Shown one piece after another: positions 1-9,095 of a DNA stretch of 64,000 nucleotides; the first letter of the stretch is position 1; each line of letters starts with the position of its first letter. Origin of the DNA: Neotabrizicola shimadae (GTDB lineage: Bacteria > Pseudomonadota > Alphaproteobacteria > Rhodobacterales > Rhodobacteraceae); NCBI RefSeq assembly GCF_019623905.1, contig NZ_CP069370.1:2294001-2358000 (forward strand). Direction: 5' to 3'. Both the position numbers and the translations under genes were made by a program. The notes under the pieces were generated by a model. The model did not search any database and had not been told where the DNA came from. It was given only the letters and a program-made list of their open reading frames with translations.

Positions 1-1
1 G

Positions 2-1180
2 GAGATCGGCCATGCGCGGCGGCACCTGCGGGCCTGGATGGCGCCGCGGCGGGTGGGCGGGTCGCTGAACACCCTTGGCACAAGTGCACGCATCGTGCCG
101 CAGGCAAGGGGCACCTGCCTGATCATCGCGCCCTGGAACTACCCTTTCCTTCTGGCGATTGGTCCGCTGATCTCGGCCTTGGCCGCGGGCAACGCGGCGG
201 TGATCAAGCCGTCGGAGATGACGCCCGCGACCTCGGCCCTGATCGCCCGGCTGGTGGCCGGTGCGTTTCCGCCCGATCTGGTTACGGTGATCGAAGGCGG
301 GCGGGAGGTGGCAGAGGTCTTGCTGGACCAGCCCTTCGACCATGTGTTCTTCACCGGCAGCCCGGCAGTCGGGCGGATCGTCATGGCGGCGGCGGCGAAG
401 CACCTGGCCTCGGTCACGCTGGAACTGGGCGGCAAGTCGCCCTGCATCGTGGGACCGGGGGCGGATCTTGACCGGGCGGCGGCCTGGATTGCCTTCGGCA
501 AGTTCGCCAATGCCGGGCAGACCTGCATCGCGCCGGATCATCTGTTCGTGCACGAGACGGTGAAGGACGCCTTTCTGGGCAAGCTGCGCGCGCGGATTTC
601 GCGGGCCTATGGCGCCGGCGCCAGCAGCCCGCATCTGGCGCGGATCGTGAACGATGGCCATGCCGCCCGGTTGGCGGGGCTGGTGCGCGATGCGGTTGCC
701 AAGGGCGCGCGGGTGGTGCTGGACGGCGGGCAAGACGGGCGGGCGATGGGGCCGACCCTGCTCGAGGCGGTGACGCCCGAGATGGAGATCGACCGCGAGG
801 AAATCTTCGGCCCGGTGCTGCCGGTGATGACCTACCGCGACGAGGCCGAGGTAATCGCCCGCATCAACGCGCGACCGAAGCCGTTGGCGCTGTACGTCTT
901 CGACCGCGACCGGGCGCGGGTGGACCGGGTGGTGGGGGCCACCACATCGGGCAGCGTGGGGGTGAACCTGACGGTGGTGCAGTTCAGCCATGCCGGCCTG
1001 CCCTTTGGCGGCGTGGGCAATTCGGGCCTTGGCGCGGCGCATGGGGAGCACGGCTTTCGCGCCTTCAGCCATGAGCGCGCGGTGCTGGCAAACCGCTTTT
1101 CCGCGCTGCCTGCGGTGTTTCCGCCCTATACGGCGGGCGTGAAACGGTTGATCGGTCTGGCGCGGCGGATGCTGGGGTAG
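2..1180 (+). CDS. Aldehyde dehydrogenase family protein (5' end outside window)
   Basis: NAD(P)-dependent oxidation of an aldehyde to a carboxylic acid. The frame is open from base 2, so the N-terminus lies outside the window; the first visible ATG at 38 is internal. Family hallmarks are present: an N-terminal APWNYPF segment, the KPSE nucleotide-binding segment, the general-base Glu in LELGGKSP (codon 422-424), and the catalytic Cys in GQTC (codon 524-526). The C-terminal EIFGPVLPV and PFGGVGNSG segments complete the fold. The layout resembles class-3/coniferyl-aldehyde-type enzymes. The stop abuts the GTG start of a GMC oxidoreductase, which suggests an alcohol-to-aldehyde-to-acid pair. The substrate cannot be told from sequence. 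Confidence 0.93.
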   Translation, partial: EIGHARRHLRAWMAPRRVGGSLNTLGTSARIVPQARGTCLIIAPWNYPFLLAIGPLISALAAGNAAVIKPSEMTPATSALIARLVAGAFPPDLVTVIEGGREVAEVLLDQPFDHVFFTGSPAVGRIVMAAAAKHLASVTLELGGKSPCIVGPGADLDRAAAWIAFGKFANAGQTCIAPDHLFVHETVKDAFLGKLRARISRAYGAGASSPHLARIVNDGHAARLAGLVRDAVAKGARVVLDGGQDGRAMGPTLLEAVTPEMEIDREEIFGPVLPVMTYRDEAEVIARINARPKPLALYVFDRDRARVDRVVGATTSGSVGVNLTVVQFSHAGLPFGGVGNSGLGAAHGEHGFRAFSHERAVLANRFSALPAVFPPYTAGVKRLIGLARRMLG

Positions 1181-2767
1181 GTGATGGAGCATGATATCAT
1201 CATCGTTGGCGCGGGCTCGGCGGGCTGCGTTCTGGCGAACCGGCTGTCGGCCGATCCGACGCGGCGGGTCTGCCTGATCGAGGCGGGGCCCAAGGACCGC
1301 AACCCGCTGATCCACATCCCGCTTGGGCTGGCGCTTCTGGCACGGAGCCGACGGGTGAACTGGGGCTATGCGACCGAGCCGGAGCCGGCGCTGGCGGGGC
1401 GGCGGCTTTATTGGCCGCGGGGCATGACGCTTGGCGGGTCAAGTTCGATCAACGCGATGATCTACATGCGGGGGCATCCGGAGGACTACCGGGGCTGGGG
1501 CCGCGCGGCAGGGCCGATGTGGGACTGGCCGCGGATGCGCGAGCTGTTCCTGCGGCTGGAAGACAATGGCGCGATAGCCGATGGGCATCATGGGGTCGGC
1601 GGGCCACTTTCGGTGCAGGACTTGCGGGCGCCCAATCCCCTGAGCCGGGCTTTCGTGGAAGCGGCGGGGGCGGTGGGGTTGCCGGTGCTGGGCGAGTTCA
1701 ATGGCGCGGCGCAGGAGGGCGCGGCGCTCTACCAGGTGACGCAGAAAAACGGCCAAAGGTTCAGCGCGGCGCGGGCCTTCTTGGAGCCAGTGCGCGGGCG
1801 GCGGAATCTGGAGGTGCTCACCGGGGCGCAGGTGGAACGGGTGCTGTTCGAGGGCCGCCGCGCCGTGGCGGTGCGGCTGGCGGGGCGCGACTTGCGGCTG
1901 AGGCCGGGCGGCGAGGTGGTGCTCTGCGGGGGGGCGGTGAACTCGCCCCAGCTTCTGATGCTGTCGGGCATCGGGCCGGGGGCGGAATTGAGCCGCATGG
2001 GCATCGCGGTGCTGGCGGACCGGGCGGAGGTGGGGGCGAACCTGGCCGACCATCTGGACGTGACGGTGATGGCGAAGGACCAGGGCCGCGTGGCGATCGG
2101 CGTGGCGCCGGCCTTCCTGCCGCGGCTGGTGCGGGCGGGCTGGGCCTATGGGCGGCGGCGCGAGGGGGAGCTGACCTCGAACGTCGCCGAGGCCGGGGCC
2201 TTTGCCCGCTCGGACGCCGGGCGGGACCGGCCGAACCTGCAGTTCCATTTCCTGCCCGCCTATCTGCGCGACCACGGTCGGCAGACGAGCTGGGGCTTTG
2301 GCGTGACGCTGCATGTCTGCGACCTGTTGCCGAAGAGCCGGGGGCGGATCGGTCTGGCCTCTCCGGACCCGCGGGCGGCGGCGCGGATCGAGGCGGGGTA
2401 TCTGAGCGCGCCGGAGGATGAGGGCGTGCTGCTCGCGGGCGTGCGGATGGCGCGGCGCATCCTGGCGGCGGCGCCCCTGGCGGGGATGCTGGCGGGCGAG
2501 GTGTCGCCGGGGCCGCAGGCGCAATCGGATGCGGCGCTGATGGACCATATCCGGCGGCAGGCCGAGACGATCTATCACCCGGTGGGGTCGTGCCGGATGG
2601 GGCTGGATGACGGCTCGGTGGTGGACGAGGCGGCGCGGGTGCGGGGCGTCGAGGGGCTGCGGGTGGTGGATGCCTCGATCATGCCGGCGATCATCGCGGG
2701 CAACACCAATGCGCCGGTGATGGCGATGGCCGAGAACGTGGCGGAGATGATGCTTCGGCGGGACTGA
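1181..2767 (+). CDS. GMC family oxidoreductase (choline dehydrogenase-like)
   Basis: FAD-dependent alcohol dehydrogenase or oxidase of the glucose-methanol-choline family, 528 aa. The N-terminal dinucleotide-binding motif VGAGSAGC lies at about residues 9-16, followed by the GMC signature region WPRGMTLGGSSSINAMIYMR. The C-terminal active-site pair is visible: His466 in YHPVGSCRMG and Asn510 in GNTNAPVMA. Translation can begin at GTG 1181, immediately after the aldehyde dehydrogenase stop, or at ATG 1184. The two genes are almost certainly co-transcribed. Because the upstream partner is not a clear BetB, I keep the substrate open rather than calling it betA. Confidence 0.93.
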   Translation: MMEHDIIIVGAGSAGCVLANRLSADPTRRVCLIEAGPKDRNPLIHIPLGLALLARSRRVNWGYATEPEPALAGRRLYWPRGMTLGGSSSINAMIYMRGHPEDYRGWGRAAGPMWDWPRMRELFLRLEDNGAIADGHHGVGGPLSVQDLRAPNPLSRAFVEAAGAVGLPVLGEFNGAAQEGAALYQVTQKNGQRFSAARAFLEPVRGRRNLEVLTGAQVERVLFEGRRAVAVRLAGRDLRLRPGGEVVLCGGAVNSPQLLMLSGIGPGAELSRMGIAVLADRAEVGANLADHLDVTVMAKDQGRVAIGVAPAFLPRLVRAGWAYGRRREGELTSNVAEAGAFARSDAGRDRPNLQFHFLPAYLRDHGRQTSWGFGVTLHVCDLLPKSRGRIGLASPDPRAAARIEAGYLSAPEDEGVLLAGVRMARRILAAAPLAGMLAGEVSPGPQAQSDAALMDHIRRQAETIYHPVGSCRMGLDDGSVVDEAARVRGVEGLRVVDASIMPAIIAGNTNAPVMAMAENVAEMMLRRD

Positions 2768-2785
2768 TGCGGCCCGGCATCGGCC

Positions 2786-3208
2786 TCAGGCGCCGATGAG
2801 GCGGGGGTATTCGATGGCGGGGCAGCGGTTTTCCACCACGCGGATGCCGCGGGCGCGGGCCTTGGCGGCGGCTTCGGGGTGGAAGAGGCCAAGCTGCATC
2901 CAGACCGTCTTCAGTTCGGGGAACCGTTCCAGCGCCTCATCCACGATGGGACCGATGGCCTCGGGGCGGCGGAAGATGTCGATCATGTCCACGGGTTCGG
3001 TGATCTCGCTCAGCGAGCCGCGAATGCGCTCGCCAAGCGCCATGCCGCCGGCCTGTCCGGGGTTGACCGGGATCACGCGGTAGCCATGCGCCGCCAGGAA
3101 ACGCGCGACGCCATGGCTGGGGCGCGCCGGGTTGGGCGACCAGCCGACCAGCGCGATCACGCGGGTTTCGGTGAGGATGTCGCGGATGTCGTCATCGGTC
3201 ACGGACAT
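2786..3208 (-). CDS. CoA-binding protein (YccU/CoA_binding_2 family)
   Basis: A 140-aa single-domain Rossmann-like protein. It carries the family pattern VALVGWSPNPARPSHGVARFL near the N-terminus, then VIPVNP, and a C-terminal VVENRCPAIEYPR segment. Family members are thought to bind CoA; no reaction is assigned. The gene is convergent with the GMC oxidoreductase (19 bp between stops). Its start lies only about 22 nt downstream of the T-tract of a strong terminator on the same strand, so its expression probably depends on what happens at that hairpin. Confidence 0.88.
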   Translation of the reverse strand: MSVTDDDIRDILTETRVIALVGWSPNPARPSHGVARFLAAHGYRVIPVNPGQAGGMALGERIRGSLSEITEPVDMIDIFRRPEAIGPIVDEALERFPELKTVWMQLGLFHPEAAAKARARGIRVVENRCPAIEYPRLIGA

Positions 3209-3230
3209 GGGCGGGCCTGCGATGGGAGGA

Positions 3231-3265
3231 AAGAAAAAGCGCCTGGTCCTTGGGGAGCCAGGCGC
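3231..3265 (-). terminator. Rho-independent terminator after rlmB, in front of the CoA-binding gene
   Basis: Read on the minus strand this is a perfect 8-bp stem (GCGCCTGG at 3239-3246 with CCAGGCGC at 3258-3265), an 11-nt loop, and then the tract TTTTTCTT. It lies about 120 nt after the rlmB stop and about 22 nt before the start codon of the CoA-binding gene. It is either the rlmB terminator or, if a promoter lies in 3266-3385, an attenuator. Confidence 0.8.
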
Positions 3266-3385
3266 AAGTCGCGGAACGAGGGACAGTGAACTGAGGGACG
3301 GGGGTTCCGGTTCCGTCCTTCGCTATGTGACTTAAAATCCCTAGCGCGGAATTAAAGACGTGGTCGCGCTTTCGTGAACCCGGTG

Positions 3386-4174
3386 TCATCTTGACGAGGC
3401 GGCGTAGAGCGCAACCGCGGTGGCGTTGGAGACGTTGAGCGAGCCGAACTCGCCTGTGAACGGGATGCGGGCCAGGATGTCGCAGGTCTCGCGCGTTTTC
3501 TCGCGCAGGCCGGGACCTTCGGCGCCCATGACAAGGCCGATGGGCCGGGTGCCGGCGCTGGCCACCGCCTCGGCCAGGGCAACCGGCGCCGCCCCGTCCA
3601 GGCCGATGAGGAAGTAGCCCATGTCGCGCAGCGTCTCCATCGCCTCGGACAGGTTGGTGACGCGCAGGTAGGGCTGGCGTTCCAGCGCGCCGCTGGCGGT
3701 CTTGGCCAGCGCGCCGGTTTCGGGGGCGGAATGGTGGCGGGGCGCAATGACGGCGCGGGCGCCGAACACCTCGGCCGAGCGCAGGACAGCGCCGACGTTG
3801 TGGGGGTCGGTCACGCGGTCGAGGAGCACGACCAGCGGACCGCCCCGGCCCGAGATGGCCACGTCTTCCAGCTTGCCCCAGTTCAAGGGCTTCACTTCCA
3901 GCGCGGCGCCCTGGTGGACCGAGCCTTCGTCAATGGGTACGTGGAAGTTGCGTGGCTCCACGATCTCGGGCTCCAGCCCGCCCTCGGCCACGGCATCCCC
4001 CAGCCGGTCGGCCGCGTTCTTGGTCAGGACCAGGCGCAGCTTCTGCCGGTCGGGGTTCAGAAGAGCGTCGCGCACGGCATGGATGCCGAAGAGCCAGACG
4101 GTTTCCCGCGCCTCGTCCCGCTTGCCGCGTTCCTTTTCGATCACCCAGTCGGGCTTTTTCGTGCCGGTTTTCAT
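3386..4174 (-). CDS. rlmB: 23S rRNA (guanosine-2'-O-)-methyltransferase RlmB / TrmH family
   Basis: SPOUT-class RNA 2'-O-methyltransferase, 262 aa, expected to methylate a guanosine in 23S rRNA using SAM. An N-terminal substrate-binding domain (FGIHAVRDALLN) is followed by three TrmH motifs: PHNVGAVLRSAEVFGA, GLVMGAEGPGL and GSLNVSNATAVALY. I chose ATG 4174 (MKTGTKK) because AAGGGAA sits just upstream. The longer frame, up to 4267, adds an unlikely Arg/Pro-rich leader. The gene is divergent from tRNA-Tyr, 135 bp away. Confidence 0.93.
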   Translation of the reverse strand: MKTGTKKPDWVIEKERGKRDEARETVWLFGIHAVRDALLNPDRQKLRLVLTKNAADRLGDAVAEGGLEPEIVEPRNFHVPIDEGSVHQGAALEVKPLNWGKLEDVAISGRGGPLVVLLDRVTDPHNVGAVLRSAEVFGARAVIAPRHHSAPETGALAKTASGALERQPYLRVTNLSEAMETLRDMGYFLIGLDGAAPVALAEAVASAGTRPIGLVMGAEGPGLREKTRETCDILARIPFTGEFGSLNVSNATAVALYAASSR

Positions 4175-4309
4175 GTTGGTTCCCTTTGCGCGCCAAGATG
4201 GAAGAGGGGGCGTCCGGGCGCAAGGCGAAAGGCGGATCGGACGGCGGGACAAGGCAGGCCGATCCACCCTTGACGCCCCCTGCCCGCGCGAGTATTCCCC
4301 CCGGCCAGT

Positions 4310-4393
4310 GGGCGACGTGCTGCAAGGTGCGGCAGCGGACTGTAACTCCGCCGAGGCGACTCGTGCCTGGTTCGATTCCAGGGTCGCCCACCA
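4310..4393 (+). tRNA. tRNA-Tyr (anticodon GTA)
   Basis: The sequence folds as a class II tRNA. The acceptor is GGGCGAC (4310-4316) paired with GTCGCCC (4383-4389), followed by discriminator A and an encoded CCA (4391-4393). The anticodon stem GCGGA/TCCGC encloses loop CTGTAAC, giving anticodon GTA. A long variable arm pairs CGAG with CTCG, as expected for bacterial tRNA-Tyr. The T arm CCTGG/CCAGG encloses TTCGATT. Confidence 0.96.
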
Positions 4394-4458
4394 TCCTTAC
4401 CGAAATCCAGTCAGACAGGCGGCTTGCCTTTGTGCCTTGCGCTTCGCAGGATCGCGGC

Positions 4459-5292
4459 ATGATGCGCGATGACGTGAGGCTGCGGACGGCAACGGTTGAT
4501 GAGCTGGGGCTGATCCTGGACTGGGCGGCGGCCGAGGGGTGGAACCCTGGGCTGGGCGATGCCCTGCCCTTTCATGCCACCGATCCGGACGGGTTCTTCC
4601 TGGCCGAAGCCGAGGGCCGGCCGGTGGCCGCGATTTCGGTGGTCAATCACGATGAGCGCCATGCCTTTCTGGGACTTTATCTTTGCCTGCCGGACTGGCG
4701 CGGCCGGGGCATCGGCCTTGCGCTATGGCATCATGCGCTGGCCCATGCCGGCAACCGGACGGTGGGACTGGATGGCGTGGCGGCGCAGCAGGCGAATTAT
4801 GCCAAGTCCGGCTTCGTGCTGCAGGGCGCGACCACGCGGCTTGCCGGGCGGCTGGCGGGCGCGACGGACCGCGCGATTCGCCCCGTAGGGCCGGGGGATG
4901 TGGACGCGCTGGTTTCGCTGGATGCGGCCTCGGGCGGGGTGAAGCGGGCGCGCTTCCTGTCGCGCTGGCTGGAACCGGAGACCGGGCGCCAGTCTGTCAT
5001 GCTGGCAGAGGGCGGCGGCTTTGCCACCATCCGCGCCTGTCGGTCGGGGGCAAAGATCGGGCCGGTGATCGCGCCGGATGCCGATTTGGCCATGCGGCTG
5101 GTGCGCGCCGCGCTGGCCGCCCTGCCCTGCGACACGGTCGCCATCGACCTGCCGGCCACCAGCGCGGCCTTGCGCGACCGCTTGCAGGAGCTTGACTTCG
5201 CCCCGGTCTTTCAGACGGCGCGCATGTCCCTTGGCCCGCCGCCGCAAGGCGACGGGCGGGTGCAGGCCATCGCCACGATGGAACTGGGCTGA
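4459..5292 (+). CDS. GNAT family N-acetyltransferase
   Basis: Acetyl-CoA-dependent N-acyltransferase, 277 aa. The acetyl-CoA-binding signature is in LCLPDWRGRGIGLALWHHAL (motif A, Q/RxxGxG/A type). The protein is about twice the length of one GNAT domain. The second half (IRPVGPGDVDALVSLDAAS onward) resembles a C-terminal GNAT-like/SCP2-type extension seen in the YobR-like group. The start is ATG 4459 or ATG 4462; AGGA at 4448-4451 fits either. It follows tRNA-Tyr by 65 bp. The substrate is unknown. Confidence 0.85.
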   Translation: MMRDDVRLRTATVDELGLILDWAAAEGWNPGLGDALPFHATDPDGFFLAEAEGRPVAAISVVNHDERHAFLGLYLCLPDWRGRGIGLALWHHALAHAGNRTVGLDGVAAQQANYAKSGFVLQGATTRLAGRLAGATDRAIRPVGPGDVDALVSLDAASGGVKRARFLSRWLEPETGRQSVMLAEGGGFATIRACRSGAKIGPVIAPDADLAMRLVRAALAALPCDTVAIDLPATSAALRDRLQELDFAPVFQTARMSLGPPPQGDGRVQAIATMELG

Positions 5293-5466
5293 GCCGGTCT
5301 TGCCAGTGGCGGGACTTCGCGCGAAGGTGGAGGCGGCATGTCGTGACCGCCGCCCGCGATGACGCGGGCATGCCGGGACGACAGGGCTCCGGCCTGGATC
5401 CGGACAACCAGCGATAACGCGGCACCGCAATGCGGCGGCCGTGGCCAGACAGGGAGACATTTCGGG

Positions 5467-6330
5467 ATGCGTTACGCAAAACCGACAAGCGCCGCGGAGG
5501 CTTCGGCCTTGCTGGCGGGCGAGACCGGGGTGACCCGGGTGCTTGCCGGGGGCACCGACGTTCTGGTGCAGATGAAGGCGGGCATGGTCGAGCCCGACCT
5601 GGTGGTGGACATCAAGGCAATTCCGGGCATCCGCGACATCCTGGCCGAGGCGGGCGGGTTCCGCGTGGGCGCGGCGGTGGCGGGGGCCGAGCTGAAGGCC
5701 CATGCGGGCCTGCGCGCGATGTGGCCGGGCGTGGTGGAGGCCGCGAACCTGATCGGATCGACCCAGGTGCAGGGGCGCTGCACCATGGCCGGCAACCTGT
5801 GCAACGCCTCGCCGGCGGCCGATTCCGTGCCGGCGCTGGTGGCCGCGGATGCGGCGGCGCGCGTTCAGGGACCGAATGGCACGCGCGACGTGCCCGTGCT
5901 GGCCGTCCCGGCCGGACCGGGCAAGACGACGCTGGCGAAGGGCGAGTTCATCACCTCGATCTTCCTGCCCGCGCGCCCCGCGAACGCCTCGGACGCCTAT
6001 CTGCGCTTCATCCCCCGCACCGAGATGGACATCGCCGTGGCCTCGGCCGGCGTGTCGCTGGTGCTGGATGGGTCTGGCAAGGTCACCTCGGCCCGCGTGG
6101 CCCTGGGTGCCGTGGCGCCGACCGTGCGGCTTGTCGAGGCGGCGGCTGCGGCGATCGTCGGCACGCGGTTGGACGAGGCCGCGCTGACTGCGCTGGCCGC
6201 GGCGGCAAGCGCCGCCTGTTCGCCCATCGACGACAAGCGCGGGACCGTGCAGTTCCGCACCCATGTGGCCGGGGTTCTTGCCCGCCGGGCCGCGATCATC
6301 GCGCTGAACCGCGCGGGAGGCATGAAGTGA
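5467..6330 (+). CDS. Xanthine dehydrogenase family protein, FAD-binding (medium) subunit
   Basis: FAD-carrying medium subunit of a molybdenum hydroxylase, 287 aa. It passes electrons from the iron-sulphur clusters to an acceptor. Visible motifs are the FAD-binding AGGTDVLVQMKAG at about residues 32-44 and the second FAD segment IGSTQVQGRCTMAGNLCNASPAAD. The ATG at 5467 (MRYAKP) is preceded by an AGGGAGA element about 10 nt upstream; the longer frame adds an improbable Arg-rich leader. Its TGA overlaps the GTG of the small subunit (GTGA), showing a tightly coupled operon in the order M-S-L. Confidence 0.93.
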   Translation: MRYAKPTSAAEASALLAGETGVTRVLAGGTDVLVQMKAGMVEPDLVVDIKAIPGIRDILAEAGGFRVGAAVAGAELKAHAGLRAMWPGVVEAANLIGSTQVQGRCTMAGNLCNASPAADSVPALVAADAAARVQGPNGTRDVPVLAVPAGPGKTTLAKGEFITSIFLPARPANASDAYLRFIPRTEMDIAVASAGVSLVLDGSGKVTSARVALGAVAPTVRLVEAAAAAIVGTRLDEAALTALAAAASAACSPIDDKRGTVQFRTHVAGVLARRAAIIALNRAGGMK

Positions 6331-6803
6331 AGACCATCGCCGTTTCCACCAAGATCAACGGCGATGCCGTGGATTTCGTCTGCACGCCGGATGAATCGCT
6401 GCTGGATGTGCTGCGCAACCGGCTGGGCATGACCGGCACCAAGGAAGGCTGCGGCACCGGAGATTGCGGCGCCTGTTCCGTCACGCTGAACGGGCGGCTG
6501 GTCTGTTCCTGCCTGGTGCTGGGGGCAGAGGCCGAAGGCGCCGAGGTCGGCACCGTGGAAGGCATGGCAGAGGGCGGCACGCTGACCGTGCTGCAGCAGG
6601 CCTTCATCGACCACGCCGCCCTGCAATGCGGCATCTGCACGCCGGGCATCCTGGTCGCGGCCAAGTCGCTTCTGGACCAGAACCCCGAGCCTACGGACGA
6701 GGAACTGCGGTTCTGGCTGGCCGGCAACCTGTGCCGCTGCACCGGCTATGACAAGATCATCCGCGCGGTGCAATCCGCTGCGGCCCAGATGAGGAGCGCG
6801 TGA
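6327..6803 (+). CDS. Xanthine dehydrogenase family protein, (2Fe-2S) small subunit
   Basis: Small electron-transfer subunit with two [2Fe-2S] clusters, 158 aa. The plant-ferredoxin-type N-terminal domain shows GCGTGDCGACSVTLNGR and a downstream Cys at SCLV. The C-terminal four-helix domain shows QCGICTPG and LCRCTGY. The start is GTG 6327, overlapping the stop of the FAD subunit by 4 bp. The next gene starts one base after this stop. Confidence 0.95.
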   Translation: MKTIAVSTKINGDAVDFVCTPDESLLDVLRNRLGMTGTKEGCGTGDCGACSVTLNGRLVCSCLVLGAEAEGAEVGTVEGMAEGGTLTVLQQAFIDHAALQCGICTPGILVAAKSLLDQNPEPTDEELRFWLAGNLCRCTGYDKIIRAVQSAAAQMRSA

Positions 6804-6804
6804 G

Positions 6805-9075
6805 ATGGCCCTGGACAACCAGCCCAAGCGTGAATTCAAGGTCGTCGGCACCCGCCCGCCCCGCCCCGATGGCGTGGACAAGGTCACGGGCCGCGCACAA
6901 TACGGCGCCGATGTCAGTGCCCCCGGCATGCTGGTGGCCAAGATCCTGCGCAGCCCCCATGCCCATGCCGAGATCCTGTCCATCGACACATCGGCCGCCG
7001 AGGCGCTGCCGGGCGTGAAGGCGGTCGTAACCTGGCGCGATTTCGGCCCGGTCGGCGACACGATCATCGACATCGGCGAGGATTCCTCGCCGCTGGCCGA
7101 CATCCGCGACAATTGCCTGGCGCGCGGCAAGGTGCTGTATGACGGCCATGCCGTCGCCGCCGTGGCCGCGGTCAGCGCCGAAGTGGCCAAGGCCGCGCTG
7201 AAGCTGATCAAGGTCGAATACCGCGTGCTGCCCTATGTGACCGACGTGGACGCCGCGATGAAGCCCGGCGCTCCGGTGGTGCTGTCCGGCCGGGTCGAAG
7301 AGACCGTGCAACGCGGCATGTCAGAGAACGTCACGCACTACTGCGAATTCGGCCACGGCGACCTGGAGTCGGGCTTCGAGGCGGCCGATGTGGTGGTGGA
7401 GCGCAGCTTCACCACGGCGGCGACGCACCAGGGATACATCGAGCCGCATGCCTGCCTCGCCTCGATGACGGCGGACGGCAAGGCCGACCTGTGGTGCTGC
7501 ACCCAAGGGCAGTACAACGTGCGCAGCGTCTGCGCCGAAATCCTGGGGATGGAGGCGAGCCAGCTGCGCGTCACCGCCTCGGAAATCGGTGGCGGCTTTG
7601 GCGGCAAGACCTCGATCTTCATCGAGCCGGTGGCCCTGGCGCTGTCGCGCAAGGCGGGGCGTCCGGTCAAGCTGGTGATGACGCGCGACGAGGTGTTCAA
7701 GGCGACGGGACCGACCGTCTCGACCTCGATGGATGTCAAGATCGGCATGACGAAGGACGGCCGCATCACCGCCGCCTCCTCGCATCTGCGCTATTCCGGC
7801 GGGGCCTTCCCGAATGCCACGGTGGACATGGGCGCGCAGGCGGCCTTTGCCGCCTATGACCTGAAGGCCGTGCGCACCTTCGGCTGGAACGCCCTGACCA
7901 ACCGCCCCAAGGAGAGCGCCTATCGCGCGCCGGGTGCGCCTCAGGCGATCTACGCGGTGGAAAGCGTGATCGACGAATTATGCCAGAAGCTGAACCTCGA
8001 TCCGCTGGAGGTGCGGCTGAAGAACGCGGCGAAGAAGGGCACGCGGTCGTCCTATGGCCCGACCTTCGACGACATCGGCCTGATCGCCACGCTGGAGGCC
8101 GCGAAGGCGCACCCGCACCTGAAGGCGCCGCTTGGCCCGAACCAGGGGCGGGGCATATCCGCCGGGTTCTGGTTCAACTTCGGCGGCAACACCTGCGTGA
8201 CGCTGAACATCAACACCGATGGCACGGTCAGCGTGACCGAAGGCAACCCCGACATCGGCGGCTCGCGCGCCTCGATCGGGATGATGGCGGCGGAAGAGCT
8301 GGGCGTTCCCTTCGAGAAGGTGCGCACCATCGTGGCCGACACCGCCTCGCTGGGTCACAACGACATCACCGACGGCAGCCGCGTGACCTTTGCCGTGGGG
8401 CTGGCCACCATCAAGGCGGCGCGGGATGCCATCCAGAAGATGTGCCGCCGGGCGGCGGCGATCTGGGGTATCGACGAGGAGGCCGTGGAATGGGTGGATG
8501 GCGCGGCGCGGCCCTCGGGTCCGAATGCCGGGCAGTTCCCGCCCCTGACGCTGGCCGAAATCGCCGCGGTGTCGTTCCAGACCGGCGGGCCGATTGCCGG
8601 ACACCACGAGTTCAACGCGGATGGCGCGGGCGTCAGCTTCGGCGTGCATATCGCCGATGTCGAGGTGGACCCGGACACCGGCGCGACCAAGGTGCTGCGC
8701 TATACCGTATTCCAGGATGCGGGCAAGGCGGTGCATCCCGACTATGTCGAAGGCCAGATGCAGGGCGGCGCGGTGCAGGGCATCGGCTGGGCGCTGAACG
8801 AGGAATACATCTATGGCGCCGATGGCCGGCTGCAGAACGCGGGCTTCCTGGACTATCGCATCCCGGTGGCCAGCGACCTGCCGATGATCGACGCGGTGAT
8901 CCTGGAGATCCCGAACCCCGGCCATCCCTATGGCGTGCGCGGCGTGGGCGAGACCGGCATCGTGCCGCCGCTCGCCGCGCTGTCCAACGCGGTCAGCCGC
9001 GCCGCCGGCGTGCGGCTGAACCGCCTGCCGATGTCGCCGCCGCGGGTGCTGGAGGCGATCCTGTCCAAGGGGTGA
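6805..9075 (+). CDS. Xanthine dehydrogenase family protein, molybdopterin-binding large subunit
   Basis: Catalytic Mo-cofactor subunit, 756 aa, matching the usual 750-800 aa. Family features are the N-terminal DGVDKVTGRAQYGADV, GGGFGGKTS, the active-site loop AYRAPGAPQ (residues 372-380), and the C-terminal GVGE with the presumed base Glu716. The active-site loop is neither the AYXCSFR of form I CO dehydrogenase nor AYRGAGR of form II, so a CO dehydrogenase label is not supported. It fits a hydroxylase of unknown N-heterocycle, aldehyde or CoA-ester substrate. It is last of the M-S-L operon, with a MoaD-like gene just behind. Confidence 0.93.
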   Translation: MALDNQPKREFKVVGTRPPRPDGVDKVTGRAQYGADVSAPGMLVAKILRSPHAHAEILSIDTSAAEALPGVKAVVTWRDFGPVGDTIIDIGEDSSPLADIRDNCLARGKVLYDGHAVAAVAAVSAEVAKAALKLIKVEYRVLPYVTDVDAAMKPGAPVVLSGRVEETVQRGMSENVTHYCEFGHGDLESGFEAADVVVERSFTTAATHQGYIEPHACLASMTADGKADLWCCTQGQYNVRSVCAEILGMEASQLRVTASEIGGGFGGKTSIFIEPVALALSRKAGRPVKLVMTRDEVFKATGPTVSTSMDVKIGMTKDGRITAASSHLRYSGGAFPNATVDMGAQAAFAAYDLKAVRTFGWNALTNRPKESAYRAPGAPQAIYAVESVIDELCQKLNLDPLEVRLKNAAKKGTRSSYGPTFDDIGLIATLEAAKAHPHLKAPLGPNQGRGISAGFWFNFGGNTCVTLNINTDGTVSVTEGNPDIGGSRASIGMMAAEELGVPFEKVRTIVADTASLGHNDITDGSRVTFAVGLATIKAARDAIQKMCRRAAAIWGIDEEAVEWVDGAARPSGPNAGQFPPLTLAEIAAVSFQTGGPIAGHHEFNADGAGVSFGVHIADVEVDPDTGATKVLRYTVFQDAGKAVHPDYVEGQMQGGAVQGIGWALNEEYIYGADGRLQNAGFLDYRIPVASDLPMIDAVILEIPNPGHPYGVRGVGETGIVPPLAALSNAVSRAAGVRLNRLPMSPPRVLEAILSKG

Positions 9076-9095
9076 CGCTCTTGGCGGGCGGTGCA

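Noticed and set aside
1411-2421. Long Gly/Ala/Arg-rich ORFs overlapping the GMC gene, and similar long ORFs antisense to pheT, hemE, secD and the caspase gene
   Set aside because: Low-complexity translations in secondary frames caused by high GC at codon position three; each overlaps a gene with clear family motifs.
3930-4460. Minus-strand ORF containing VGDPGIEPGTSRLGG
   Set aside because: This is the antisense translation of tRNA-Tyr (4310-4393), a well-known false protein call; the rest is shadow of rlmB.
5467-9075. Naming the operon aerobic CO dehydrogenase (coxMSL)
   Set aside because: Gene order M-S-L matches, but the large subunit loop is AYRAPG, not AYXCSFR or AYRGAGR. Only the wider xanthine dehydrogenase family is supported.
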